Assembly (NCBI GenBank): GCA_020641055.1
Contig: CP067345.1
Coordinates: 923,317-987,316 of the forward strand
Length of the DNA: 64,000 bases
Direction of reading: 5' to 3'
From: Clostridioides sp. ES-S-0010-02
Lineage (GTDB): Bacteria; Bacillota; Clostridia; Peptostreptococcales; Peptostreptococcaceae
Of this stretch, positions 39,547-47,693 are shown one piece after another (within the stretch, counting starts at the first letter, position 1; each line of letters begins with the position of its first letter). The notes beneath the pieces were generated by a model that saw nothing but the letters and a program-made list of their open reading frames with translations, was not told where the DNA came from and did not search any database. Both the position numbers and the translations under genes were made by a program.

Positions 39547-39585
39547 GAAACGTTTTATGTATTAAAATTAAACATAAAACGTTTC
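39547..39585 (-). promoter_or_regulatory. Perfect inverted repeat: activator binding site and/or terminator
   Basis: GAAACGTTTTATGT (39547-39560) and ACATAAAACGTTTC (39572-39585) are perfect 14-base arms around an 11-base loop. It sits 24 bases after the activator stop codon and about 150 bases upstream of the sigma-54 promoter, the usual place for an enhancer site. The T-rich but interrupted sequence downstream on the minus strand also allows a terminator role. Confidence 0.6.
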
Positions 39586-39608
39586 GATATATTATATATG
39601 TATTATTT

Positions 39609-41501
39609 TTAAACATCACTTTCAATTTCTTTTAACTTTCTCCATAGGGTGGAGCGAGTGATTTTTAGTATTTCACAAGTTTTTGTAGTGTTTCTATTAT
39701 TTTCATTATAGACTTTATAGATATATTTCTTTTCTAGTGTTTTTAAGTCTAAGTTATTACATTTAAAATCAGCCTTATCTGTATCATTTATAGTATTTGC
39801 ATATTCACTATTGTATTTTTCTGATAAAATTGAATCAAATGATTCTATAATAACAGCTCTCTCGATTATTCCTTCTAATTCTCTTATATTTCCTTCATAT
39901 TCTTTTTCAAGAAGAGCTTGTCTGATATTTGGAGTGATAATTAAAGGTATCTTATTGTATTTAGCTGAATATTTTTTTATGAAAAATTCTGATAATTTTA
40001 TGATGTCTTCTTTTCTCTCCTTGAGTGAAGGAAGATACAATGTTAATATATTTATTCTAAAGTAAAGGTCTCGTCTAAATAAACCGTCACGCATCATATC
40101 TTTTAAGTCTTTATTTGAAGCACAAATTATTTTTACATCTATGGGAATAACTTTATCACCACCAATTCTCATAACTTGCTTTTCTTGCAAGACTCTTAAT
40201 AATCTTCCTTGAAGTTCAATTGGAATTTCACTTATTTCATCGAGAAAGATTGTTCCTTCATGTGCCAATTCAAATACACCTGTTTTTCCTTTTTTTCTTG
40301 CTCCTGTGAATGAGCCCTCCTCATATCCAAAGAACTCACTTTCTATTAAAGATGGAGGTATTGCAGCACAGTTTACAGCAACAAAAGGAGCATTTTTACG
40401 TTTGCTATAATTATGAATACTTTGACAAAATAACTCTTTACCAACACCAGATTCCCCTGTAATAATCATTGGAGTATCATAGCAAGCATATTTTTTTGCA
40501 ACTTCTATACAGTCTTTTGTTTTTTCACTTGCATAGATTATATCATCAAATGTGTATTTAGCAGATAGACCTTTGTTTAATAGACTTCTTCTTATTGTAT
40601 GTTCAAATGAACTTATTTCCTTACTGTCTTGAAATGTAGAAACTGCTCCTTGAATTTGACCATCAACGATAATTGGAACTCTATTTGTAATGATTTTTGT
40701 ACTTCCTATATTCTGTATTTCACCAATTTGTGGTTCCATGGTTTCAACTACTTGAGGTAAAACTGTGTTTGGAATAACATCTATAACATTATGATAAAGT
40801 GCATTTTCTTTTTTTATACCAAATATTTTTTCAGCACTCTTATTAAATAATGTGATTTTAAAATTTTTATCAACTGTTATTATTCCATCATGTACAAAAT
40901 CTGTCATAGCTTCTATCTGTAATCTTCTTTTTTGCTCATCTTTAGTTGCGTCGAGTATTTGTTCAGCTTGTTGAATGGCTCTAAGTATGTTTTCTTCTCT
41001 AGATTCAATTAATATTCCCTTACAATTAAGTCTTTCAACAATATGTGCAACAGTAGTATCACCTATATATGTATTGATGCCTTTTTTTCTATATTTTTCT
41101 ATAGCATCATAAATTTCTTCTTCCTTTTCAATTTCAATCATCGTTATTTTCTTATTCAATATTTCTTCTATAATATCAAAGCCATATATAACATTATTAA
41201 ATCCAATTATCCCAAATGGTTCATTTGAATTTTTAACTTCCTTATAGCTTTCTATAATATCATAAGCATCTACTTTAATCTCAACTATAGGTATGTTATA
41301 TGTTTCTTTTAACATATTGTAAGTTCCACCTCTACTTATGATAATTCTAGTACCATGGTTAATACTTTTTTCGGCGAGTGGTATTCCTTCTTTTAAATTA
41401 CCAAATACAACATCAATGTTTGTATACTTATATTTTTTTACTATGTGAATCGATTTTTCATAGGTTCCTTTAGTAGGAGCAATAACAAGTATTTCTTTCA
41501 T
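39609..41501 (-). CDS. Sigma-54-dependent activator with PrpR_N, PAS, AAA+ and Fis domains
   Basis: A 630-residue enhancer-binding protein. The N-terminal PrpR_N domain (about 1-170; LVIAPTKGTYEKS and IISRGGTYNML) senses a small molecule. A PAS domain follows (about 200-300; FVHDGIITVDKNFKITLFNKSAEKIFG). The AAA+ domain (about 325-555) has Walker A GESGVGKE, the sigma-54 contact loop GSFTGA (a GAFTGA variant) and GTIFLDEI. A Fis-type helix-turn-helix ends it (NTTKTCEILKITRSTLWRKL). ATG 41501, 7 bases after GGAGG, is preferred over in-frame upstream codons. It probably controls the kdgT-uxaA operon. Confidence 0.92.
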   Translation of the reverse strand: MKEILVIAPTKGTYEKSIHIVKKYKYTNIDVVFGNLKEGIPLAEKSINHGTRIIISRGGTYNMLKETYNIPIVEIKVDAYDIIESYKEVKNSNEPFGIIGFNNVIYGFDIIEEILNKKITMIEIEKEEEIYDAIEKYRKKGINTYIGDTTVAHIVERLNCKGILIESREENILRAIQQAEQILDATKDEQKRRLQIEAMTDFVHDGIITVDKNFKITLFNKSAEKIFGIKKENALYHNVIDVIPNTVLPQVVETMEPQIGEIQNIGSTKIITNRVPIIVDGQIQGAVSTFQDSKEISSFEHTIRRSLLNKGLSAKYTFDDIIYASEKTKDCIEVAKKYACYDTPMIITGESGVGKELFCQSIHNYSKRKNAPFVAVNCAAIPPSLIESEFFGYEEGSFTGARKKGKTGVFELAHEGTIFLDEISEIPIELQGRLLRVLQEKQVMRIGGDKVIPIDVKIICASNKDLKDMMRDGLFRRDLYFRINILTLYLPSLKERKEDIIKLSEFFIKKYSAKYNKIPLIITPNIRQALLEKEYEGNIRELEGIIERAVIIESFDSILSEKYNSEYANTINDTDKADFKCNNLDLKTLEKKYIYKVYNENNRNTTKTCEILKITRSTLWRKLKEIESDV

Positions 41502-41627
41502 AATAATTCCTCCATATTTCATCAAATAAACTTAAAGATTATTATCATAACTAAATTTTATCAGTGATATTTTAATATTTTACTTTATATTTAATTCTAA
41601 ATAAAGTATTTTTAAATAAATTATTAT

Positions 41628-41686
41628 AAAAGACTGCCTAAAAATAAGATTTTAGAATTCTAAAGTTTTTTTAGTACAGTCTTTTA
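41628..41686 (-). terminator. Terminator of the FAD oxidoreductase gene
   Basis: On the minus strand AAAAGACTG and CAGTCTTT pair, with further CTAAAAA/TTTTTAG pairing inside and a T-rich end (TTTATAATAATTT). It lies between the oxidoreductase stop and the activator gene. Confidence 0.75.
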
Positions 41687-41700
41687 ATATATAATAACAT

Positions 41701-42915
41701 CTATTTGTCGAATCTATTTACCTTAAATAATCTCATATTTTTATCTTCTTCTCCAAGGTATAGCTTACTAAGCATTATACCTCCTAATATTGCAAAAAGT
41801 ATTCCATTAGCTCCATAGCCTAAACAGTACCATAAGTTATGATTTTTGTTATCAGGTCCAATAAAACCTAAGTTATCTAAAGTAGAAGCAAAGCAACCAC
41901 AATACTTGTATTCAATTTGTATATCTTTTATATCCTTAAACATGCCCTTTAGCCTTTGTTCTAAAATATCATATTTTTTATTTGCTAAAGCCTCATCTTC
42001 TATATCACTAAAGTCTACATCTTCGCCACCTATAATCAATCTATTATCTTTAGTGGTTCTTAGATAATTATATGGGTCACAATTGTCTCTAATCAGAATA
42101 TTGTCTTTCCAAGAATCAATATCTTTAAGTGGTTTTGTAGCTATATTAAAGGTATTAGATTTAGTTGCAAAATTTCTATTTGTAAATAAACTTGTATTAT
42201 ATCCTGTAGCCACAATTAGTTTTTTGCCATAAACTTTATAACCATAAGACACTTCAGCTGTTACTTTATCATTTGAAAAGTCTATTTTTTTTACTTCTGT
42301 ATTTTCATATACTTCAAGACCTTTTTTTAGACTTACATCAATGAGATGCTGACTATATTTATATGGGTCTAGCTCTCGTCCACCATTTTTTGCTATCAAT
42401 CCTGACTTTAAATCAAAACCAAAAGGATTTGTAGATTCATCAATATACTCAACATCAAATCCATTTTCTTTTCTTAAATCATATTCTTCTTTTATAGCTT
42501 TTATTTCAAGTTTATTGGCAGTGTAAAGTAAAGTATCTCTTTTTGCATAATCACACTTATTTCCATGCAATTCTATAAATTTATCTAACTCTTCAAGTGC
42601 TGATACACAAAGATTATAAGCTTTTAAGGCATCAGTTAGAGTCATTACTTCTGTCAAATCTATCAAATTGTCATCCAATTCATACTGTAAAAGTGATGTG
42701 GTTACACTAGTACTTCCATGCGCAATCCTTCCTTTTTCAAGGATAACTGATTTTATATTATTTTTAGCTAAATAGTATGCACAAATACATCCTGTTACGC
42801 CACCTCCAACGATTATAACATCTGTATCAATATCATCAGTAAGGTATGGAAATTGTCTTGGAATTTTATTTATACTGGTAAAAATAGGTTTACCTTTTAC
42901 ATATTCTTGATTCAT
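41701..42915 (-). CDS. FAD-dependent oxidoreductase, DAO/glycine-oxidase family
   Basis: A 404-residue flavoprotein. The FAD-binding motif is VIIVGGGVTGCICAYYLAK followed by VILEKGRIAHGSTSVTT, and the C-terminal FAD contact is LGYGANGILFA. The fold matches D-amino-acid oxidase-type (DadA/glycine oxidase/gamma-glutamylputrescine oxidase) enzymes; members of this exact subtype lack a firm substrate. No Rieske domain is present. The in-frame GTG at 42924 overlaps AGGAG, so ATG 42915, 8 bases downstream of that site, is preferred. It is monocistronic. Confidence 0.85.
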   Translation of the reverse strand: MNQEYVKGKPIFTSINKIPRQFPYLTDDIDTDVIIVGGGVTGCICAYYLAKNNIKSVILEKGRIAHGSTSVTTSLLQYELDDNLIDLTEVMTLTDALKAYNLCVSALEELDKFIELHGNKCDYAKRDTLLYTANKLEIKAIKEEYDLRKENGFDVEYIDESTNPFGFDLKSGLIAKNGGRELDPYKYSQHLIDVSLKKGLEVYENTEVKKIDFSNDKVTAEVSYGYKVYGKKLIVATGYNTSLFTNRNFATKSNTFNIATKPLKDIDSWKDNILIRDNCDPYNYLRTTKDNRLIIGGEDVDFSDIEDEALANKKYDILEQRLKGMFKDIKDIQIEYKYCGCFASTLDNLGFIGPDNKNHNLWYCLGYGANGILFAILGGIMLSKLYLGEEDKNMRLFKVNRFDK

Positions 42916-43146
42916 ATATTTCACTCCTAAAATTTATTATGTATGAGTGTATTATTTTCTATAGTAAATAATATTATACATTTTAATTTCTTATATAAAT
43001 GGGTATGTATAAATAAAAATGTGATAACATTTTAGTGTAAAACATATGTATAATATATTCATAAGCAATTTGGTATATAATGATGATTAACAAGTAAAAA
43101 AGATTGAATAAAAGTTAAATAAAAATTTAAAATAGGAGGTAAATTT

Positions 43147-44529
43147 ATGCTTTCAAAAGATATTGCTTCAAAGGTATTAGAAAAGTGTCTAGTTACTGGA
43201 GGAGATTTTGCTGAGATTTTTGAAGAAGACACTATAAATAATTCTATTGGCTTAATAGATAATAAAGTAGAAAATGCAATAGGTGGAAGAACCTATGGTA
43301 TAGGAATAAGAATATTTAAAGGGTTAAAGAGTATATATGCTTATACAAGTGACAATTCATTAAATAGTTTGTTGGATGTAGCGTATAAAGCTGCTGTTGC
43401 ATTAGGTAAATTGGAAGATGGAAAAAGTGTAATATTAAATGACAGTATTAAAATAAATAACATACATAATATAAAAATTTATCCAAATTCAATAGGTAAT
43501 AGAGATAAAGTAAATGTTATGAAGGTTGCATATAAGAGTGCAAAAGAATTTAGTAGTGATATATCTCAAGTAAGTGTTAGCTATTCAGATAAAGACCAAA
43601 AAATATTAATTGCAAACACTGAAGGTATATATGTTGAAGATAGAAGAATAAGAACCAGACTGGGAATAAGTTCAATTGCATCTAAAGGTAATGAAAATCA
43701 AACTGGATTTGAAGGACCTGGAGGTTGTAAAGGATTTGAAATATTTGAAGATATAGACCCAGAATACTATGCAAAAGAATCAGCTAGAGTAGCACATACT
43801 ATGTTGCATGCTAAAAATTGTCCAGCAGGTAATATGATGGTAGCAATAGATAATGGCTTTGGTGGAGTAATATTTCATGAAGCTTGTGGACATTCTTTAG
43901 AAGCTACATCAGTTGCAAAGGGAAACTCCGTATTTGCAGATAAATTAGGTCAGCAAATTGCATCTACGAAGATTACAGCTATAGATGATGGTACAATACC
44001 AAATTACTGGGGCTCTATGAATATAGATGATGAGGGAAATCCAGCTCAAAAAAATATACTGATTGAAAATGGGATTTTGAAGTCTTATATGATAGACAAA
44101 CTTAATGGTAGACGAATGGGAATGAATCCTACAGGAAGTTCTCGTAGACAGAATTATAAATTTGCTCCTACTTCGAGAATGACTAATACTTATATTGCTG
44201 CTGGAGAAGATAAACCAGAAGATATTATAAAGTCAATACCAGATGGACTTTATGCTAAAAAAATGGGTGGTGGGTCTGTAAATCCTGTAACAGGAGAGTT
44301 TAATTTTGCAGTTTCAGAAGGTTACTTGATAAAAAATGGAGAAATACAAGAGCCAGTTAGAGGTGCTAGTTTAATTGGAAAAGGTAGTGATGTACTTATG
44401 AATATAGATATGGTTGGTGATAACTTAAAACAAGCTCAGGGTATGTGTGGTTCATCATCAGGAAGTATACCAACTAATGTAGGTCAGCCTATGATAAGGG
44501 TAAAAGAAATTACTGTAGGTGGAAGATAG
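43147..44529 (+). CDS. tldD: TldD metalloprotease subunit
   Basis: A 460-residue protein of the TldD/PmbA family. The zinc site HEACGH (His244, Glu245, His249) lies in GGVIFHEACGHSLEATS. The C-terminal part has the family's NTYIAAG, GGGSVNPVTGEFNFAVSEGYLI and MCGSSSGSIPTNVGQP segments. TldD pairs with TldE (next gene) to form a chamber that degrades unfolded peptides. In E. coli the pair also trims the leader of microcin B17. AGGAGG precedes the start. Confidence 0.94.
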   Translation: MLSKDIASKVLEKCLVTGGDFAEIFEEDTINNSIGLIDNKVENAIGGRTYGIGIRIFKGLKSIYAYTSDNSLNSLLDVAYKAAVALGKLEDGKSVILNDSIKINNIHNIKIYPNSIGNRDKVNVMKVAYKSAKEFSSDISQVSVSYSDKDQKILIANTEGIYVEDRRIRTRLGISSIASKGNENQTGFEGPGGCKGFEIFEDIDPEYYAKESARVAHTMLHAKNCPAGNMMVAIDNGFGGVIFHEACGHSLEATSVAKGNSVFADKLGQQIASTKITAIDDGTIPNYWGSMNIDDEGNPAQKNILIENGILKSYMIDKLNGRRMGMNPTGSSRRQNYKFAPTSRMTNTYIAAGEDKPEDIIKSIPDGLYAKKMGGGSVNPVTGEFNFAVSEGYLIKNGEIQEPVRGASLIGKGSDVLMNIDMVGDNLKQAQGMCGSSSGSIPTNVGQPMIRVKEITVGGR

Positions 44530-44540
44530 GAGGGATAATT

Positions 44541-45890
44541 ATGGAACTTAAAAGTTTTAAGGATATATTATTTAAAAAAGCTCTAAGTGAAGGATTTGAA
44601 GAGTGTGAAGTGTATTATTCCACAGGGGAAAATTTAAGTATAAATATATATGAAGGAGAAGTTGAGAAATACAATCTTGATAAGTCTTTTGGTTTATCTT
44701 TTAGAGGTAAGGTAAATGGAAAGGTAGGTTATTCTTATACAGAAATTTTAGATGATAAAGCTGTTGATATGTTGATAAAAAATGTAAAAGATGGGGTAAG
44801 AGCTATCGAAAATGAAGATGTACAATTTATATATGAAGGCGATAAGCACTATAATGATGTAAAGACTTATTCTAAAGAGTTAGAAAATTTAGAAGCAGAT
44901 AAGTTGATTGATTTAGCTCTAGAAATGGAAAGAGAGACTAAAGCTTATTCAGATAAGGTAGTAAATTTATCTAGATGCACTATATCTTATTCTGTATCAA
45001 GTAATGGTATATATAATACTAAAGGTCTCGATTTAAGTAATAAAACTAATATGCTTATAGGGTTTGTAGTTCCTATCATAGAAGACAATGGACAAAAGTA
45101 TGATGGAGTGGGATATAATATAGCAAATTCTATTGAAGAAATAAAGCCTTGTGAGATAGCAAAGCTTGGAGTTGAAAATGCTTTATCTAAAATAGGTGGA
45201 AAGAGTATACCATCAGGCAAATATAAAACTATATTGTTTAATGAAGCAATGGTATCTTTACTTAGTACATTTTCTGGAATATTTAATGCTGATTCAGCCC
45301 AAAAAGGATTATCTTTGTTGAAAGATAGAGAGGGAGATATGATAGCATCTCCTATAGTTACAATAGTTGATGACCCACTTTTAGAAAATGGTATGGCATC
45401 TACTCCTTTCGATGATGAGGGAGTAGCTACATTTAAAAAAGAAGTTGTTTCAAATGGAAAGCTTATAACTTTACTTCATAACTTAAAGACAGCCAATAAG
45501 GCAAATATAAAGACTACAGGAAATGGAATAAAATCTTCATATTCATCACCTATAAGCATATATCCCACTAATTTTTATATAGAGAAAGGAGATAAATCTC
45601 TAGATGAAATTATGAAGGATATAGGTGAAGGATTGATGGTTACTAGTTTTGCAGGTCTTCATTCAGGGGCAAATTCAGTAACAGGAGATTTTTCTTTAGC
45701 AGCTAAAGGTTTTTATATTAAAGATGGTAAAAAAGCATTTCCAGTAGAGCAAATTACAGTAGCTGGTAATTACTTCGATTTATTAAAAGATATTGAAGTT
45801 ATAGGAGACGATTTAGAATTTCCAATGAGTAGTATAGGTTCACCTTCAGTTGTTATTAAAGAGTTATCAGTAGCAGGAAAAGATGAATAG
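44541..45890 (+). CDS. pmbA: TldE/PmbA non-catalytic partner subunit
   Basis: A 449-residue paralogue of TldD that lacks the HExxxH zinc motif, as is normal for TldE. Family segments: VYYSTGENLSINIYEGEVEKY near the start and GLHSGANSVTGDFSLAAKGFYI near the C-terminus. It completes the TldD/E heterodimer. It starts 11 bases after tldD with GGAGG in the gap; a terminator follows. Confidence 0.93.
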   Translation: MELKSFKDILFKKALSEGFEECEVYYSTGENLSINIYEGEVEKYNLDKSFGLSFRGKVNGKVGYSYTEILDDKAVDMLIKNVKDGVRAIENEDVQFIYEGDKHYNDVKTYSKELENLEADKLIDLALEMERETKAYSDKVVNLSRCTISYSVSSNGIYNTKGLDLSNKTNMLIGFVVPIIEDNGQKYDGVGYNIANSIEEIKPCEIAKLGVENALSKIGGKSIPSGKYKTILFNEAMVSLLSTFSGIFNADSAQKGLSLLKDREGDMIASPIVTIVDDPLLENGMASTPFDDEGVATFKKEVVSNGKLITLLHNLKTANKANIKTTGNGIKSSYSSPISIYPTNFYIEKGDKSLDEIMKDIGEGLMVTSFAGLHSGANSVTGDFSLAAKGFYIKDGKKAFPVEQITVAGNYFDLLKDIEVIGDDLEFPMSSIGSPSVVIKELSVAGKDE

Positions 45891-45927
45891 ATACAGAAAA
45901 TAATTGCACAAATATAAAGGTAAATAT

Positions 45928-45963
45928 AAATCCATGTTAATTTTTATTAGCATGGATTTTTTA
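45928..45963 (+). terminator. Terminator of the tldD-pmbA operon
   Basis: AAATCCATG (45928-45936) and CATGGATTT (45951-45959) pair, extended by TTAA/TTAG near the loop, then a T-run. Confidence 0.88.
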
Positions 45964-46069
45964 TTAATTTAAGTTATTTATTAAACCCTAACTATCCTAA
46001 TAAAGTTATATGTCAAAGCTTTGATGAATACAATTAATATCATATGCTAATTTTAAAGGAGGATGTATT

Positions 46070-46603
46070 ATGAGTGATGCACATTACGATATGCACAAGA
46101 GAAAGGGCTACTCAAGTGATGAGCCGTATCCAGAAATAAAAGTTTTAGGGCCGAATAAGTATTATGCAGAGCTATTAATGGATGATTATTCTGGTGTAGC
46201 GAGTGAATTTACAAGTGTAACCCAGTACTTATACCATGACTTTGATTTAGATGAAAATTATAGAGAACTGAGTGAAATGTGGATAAATATATCTATAACA
46301 GAAATGTTACATATGGAGATATTAGCAAAGACTATAAGATTATTGGGTGGAAATCCTATATATAGAGGTTCGACAAGTTCTTGTGGTGCATATTGGAATG
46401 GTGGTTTTGTATTTTATGGAGATTCTATTTGTAGTAGATTAAAATCGGATTTACATTTAGAGTATGTGGCTATTGAGAATTATTACAAGGATATAAGTAT
46501 TATTGAAGACCCTTATATAAAAGCTATATTAAATAGAATAATTTTAGATGAAAAGGTCCATGTAGGTTTGTTTAAAAAAGCAATAGAAAAGTATTGCAGA
46601 TAA
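46070..46603 (+). CDS. Ferritin-like di-iron/di-manganese domain protein
   Basis: A 177-residue helical protein. Metal-site motifs of the ferritin-like superfamily are seen in order: E in SGVASEFTSVTQYLYHD, ExxH in ITEMLHMEIL, E in LHLEYVAIENYY, and ExxH in ILDEKVHVGLF. This resembles the CotJC/manganese-catalase and rubrerythrin branch, although it is shorter than a manganese catalase and has no rubredoxin domain. A role in peroxide or oxygen tolerance, or in the spore coat, is plausible for this family. AAGGAGG precedes the start. It is followed at 83 bases by a hydrolase gene. Confidence 0.75.
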   Translation: MSDAHYDMHKRKGYSSDEPYPEIKVLGPNKYYAELLMDDYSGVASEFTSVTQYLYHDFDLDENYRELSEMWINISITEMLHMEILAKTIRLLGGNPIYRGSTSSCGAYWNGGFVFYGDSICSRLKSDLHLEYVAIENYYKDISIIEDPYIKAILNRIILDEKVHVGLFKKAIEKYCR

Positions 46604-46686
46604 ACTCGAAAGTTTATTTATTCATCATTTTATTCATATATATAAAATGACTATCATACATTTTCTTGAAGGGAGTTGCTATTGAT

Positions 46687-47496
46687 ATGTATTATGTATA
46701 TGTAAATGATATAAATATAGCAGTTTATGATTTAAATCCGAGTGCTAAAAAAACAGTACTTTTTATACATGGCTGGCCATTAGGACATAAGATATTTGAA
46801 TATCAAACAAATATATTACCAAAACTCGGATATAGAACCGTTTCAATTGATTTAAGAGGGTTTGGTAAGTCTGCTGCAACATCAGGAGGGTATAATTATA
46901 GCCAATTAGCAGATGATATTTATAAGGTGGTACATGCCATTGGATTAAGAGATTTTACCCTTGTTGGTTTTTCAATGGGAGGAGCAATTGTACTTAGATA
47001 TATGAGTCTGTTTCATGGCTATGGAGTATCAAAATTAGCATTACTTGCTGCTGCTGCACCATCGTTTGTACAAAGACCTCCAGAGTTTCCATATGGTATG
47101 ACACGTGAGGATGTTAATAAACTGATAGCTCAGGCATGTACTGATAGACCAGAAATGGTAAGTAATTTTGGAGAAAAAGTATTTGCATCGAATCCATCAG
47201 AAAGCTTTAGAAGGTGGTTTAACGACATTGGTTTTAGTGCATCAGGTATTGGAACTATTGGAACAGCTGTATCTTTAAGAGATGAAAAATTGTTTAATGA
47301 TTTAAAATGTGTAAGAGTGCCTACTGGTATATTTCATGGGAAATTAGACCAAGTATGCCCATATGAATTTGCAGTTTTTATGAATGAAAAAATAGAGGAT
47401 TCAACTTTATATACTTTTGAGTATAGCGGTCATGCAATATTCTATGATGAACTTAAACTATTTAATCAAGAATTTTTGCAGTTTTTAGAGGAATAG
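46687..47496 (+). CDS. Alpha/beta-fold hydrolase
   Basis: A 269-residue hydrolase. The catalytic triad is Ser in GFSMGGAIVLRY, Asp in HGKLDQVCP and His in YSGHAIFYDE; the oxyanion-hole motif HGWPLGHKIFEYQ is present near residue 25. The overall pattern matches the esterase/haloperoxidase group of the family; the substrate is unknown. An in-frame TTG at 46666 precedes AAGGGAG (46669-46675), so ATG 46687 is preferred, with a slightly long 11-base spacing. It ends at a strong terminator. Confidence 0.85.
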   Translation: MYYVYVNDINIAVYDLNPSAKKTVLFIHGWPLGHKIFEYQTNILPKLGYRTVSIDLRGFGKSAATSGGYNYSQLADDIYKVVHAIGLRDFTLVGFSMGGAIVLRYMSLFHGYGVSKLALLAAAAPSFVQRPPEFPYGMTREDVNKLIAQACTDRPEMVSNFGEKVFASNPSESFRRWFNDIGFSASGIGTIGTAVSLRDEKLFNDLKCVRVPTGIFHGKLDQVCPYEFAVFMNEKIEDSTLYTFEYSGHAIFYDELKLFNQEFLQFLEE

Positions 47497-47536
47497 AAAT
47501 ATCTTATTAATAATTAAAAATATGGTGATATTATAT

Positions 47537-47574
47537 AAAATGGTATAGATTAAAATCTATACCATTTTATTTTT
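47537..47574 (+). terminator. Terminator after the alpha/beta hydrolase gene
   Basis: AAAATGGTATAGAT (47537-47550) and ATCTATACCATTTT (47555-47568) form a perfect 14-bp stem with a 4-base loop, then ATTTTT. It is close to symmetrical and could work in both directions. Confidence 0.93.
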
Positions 47575-47693
47575 GAGTAGAAAATATTACCAAATGGTAT
47601 AAAATATGATTTTTAAGATTTAAAATTTTTTTAAAAAGTGCTACAATAGACCAAATTATTAGTTTCTATATTAACTAAACAGGAGGTGATGGT

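Noticed and set aside
43147-45890. TldD/TldE as the maturation protease of the Nif11-like peptide at 3969
   Set aside because: TldD/E can trim RiPP leaders, but the genes are 39 kb apart and TldD/E is widespread as a housekeeping protease. No direct evidence of a link.
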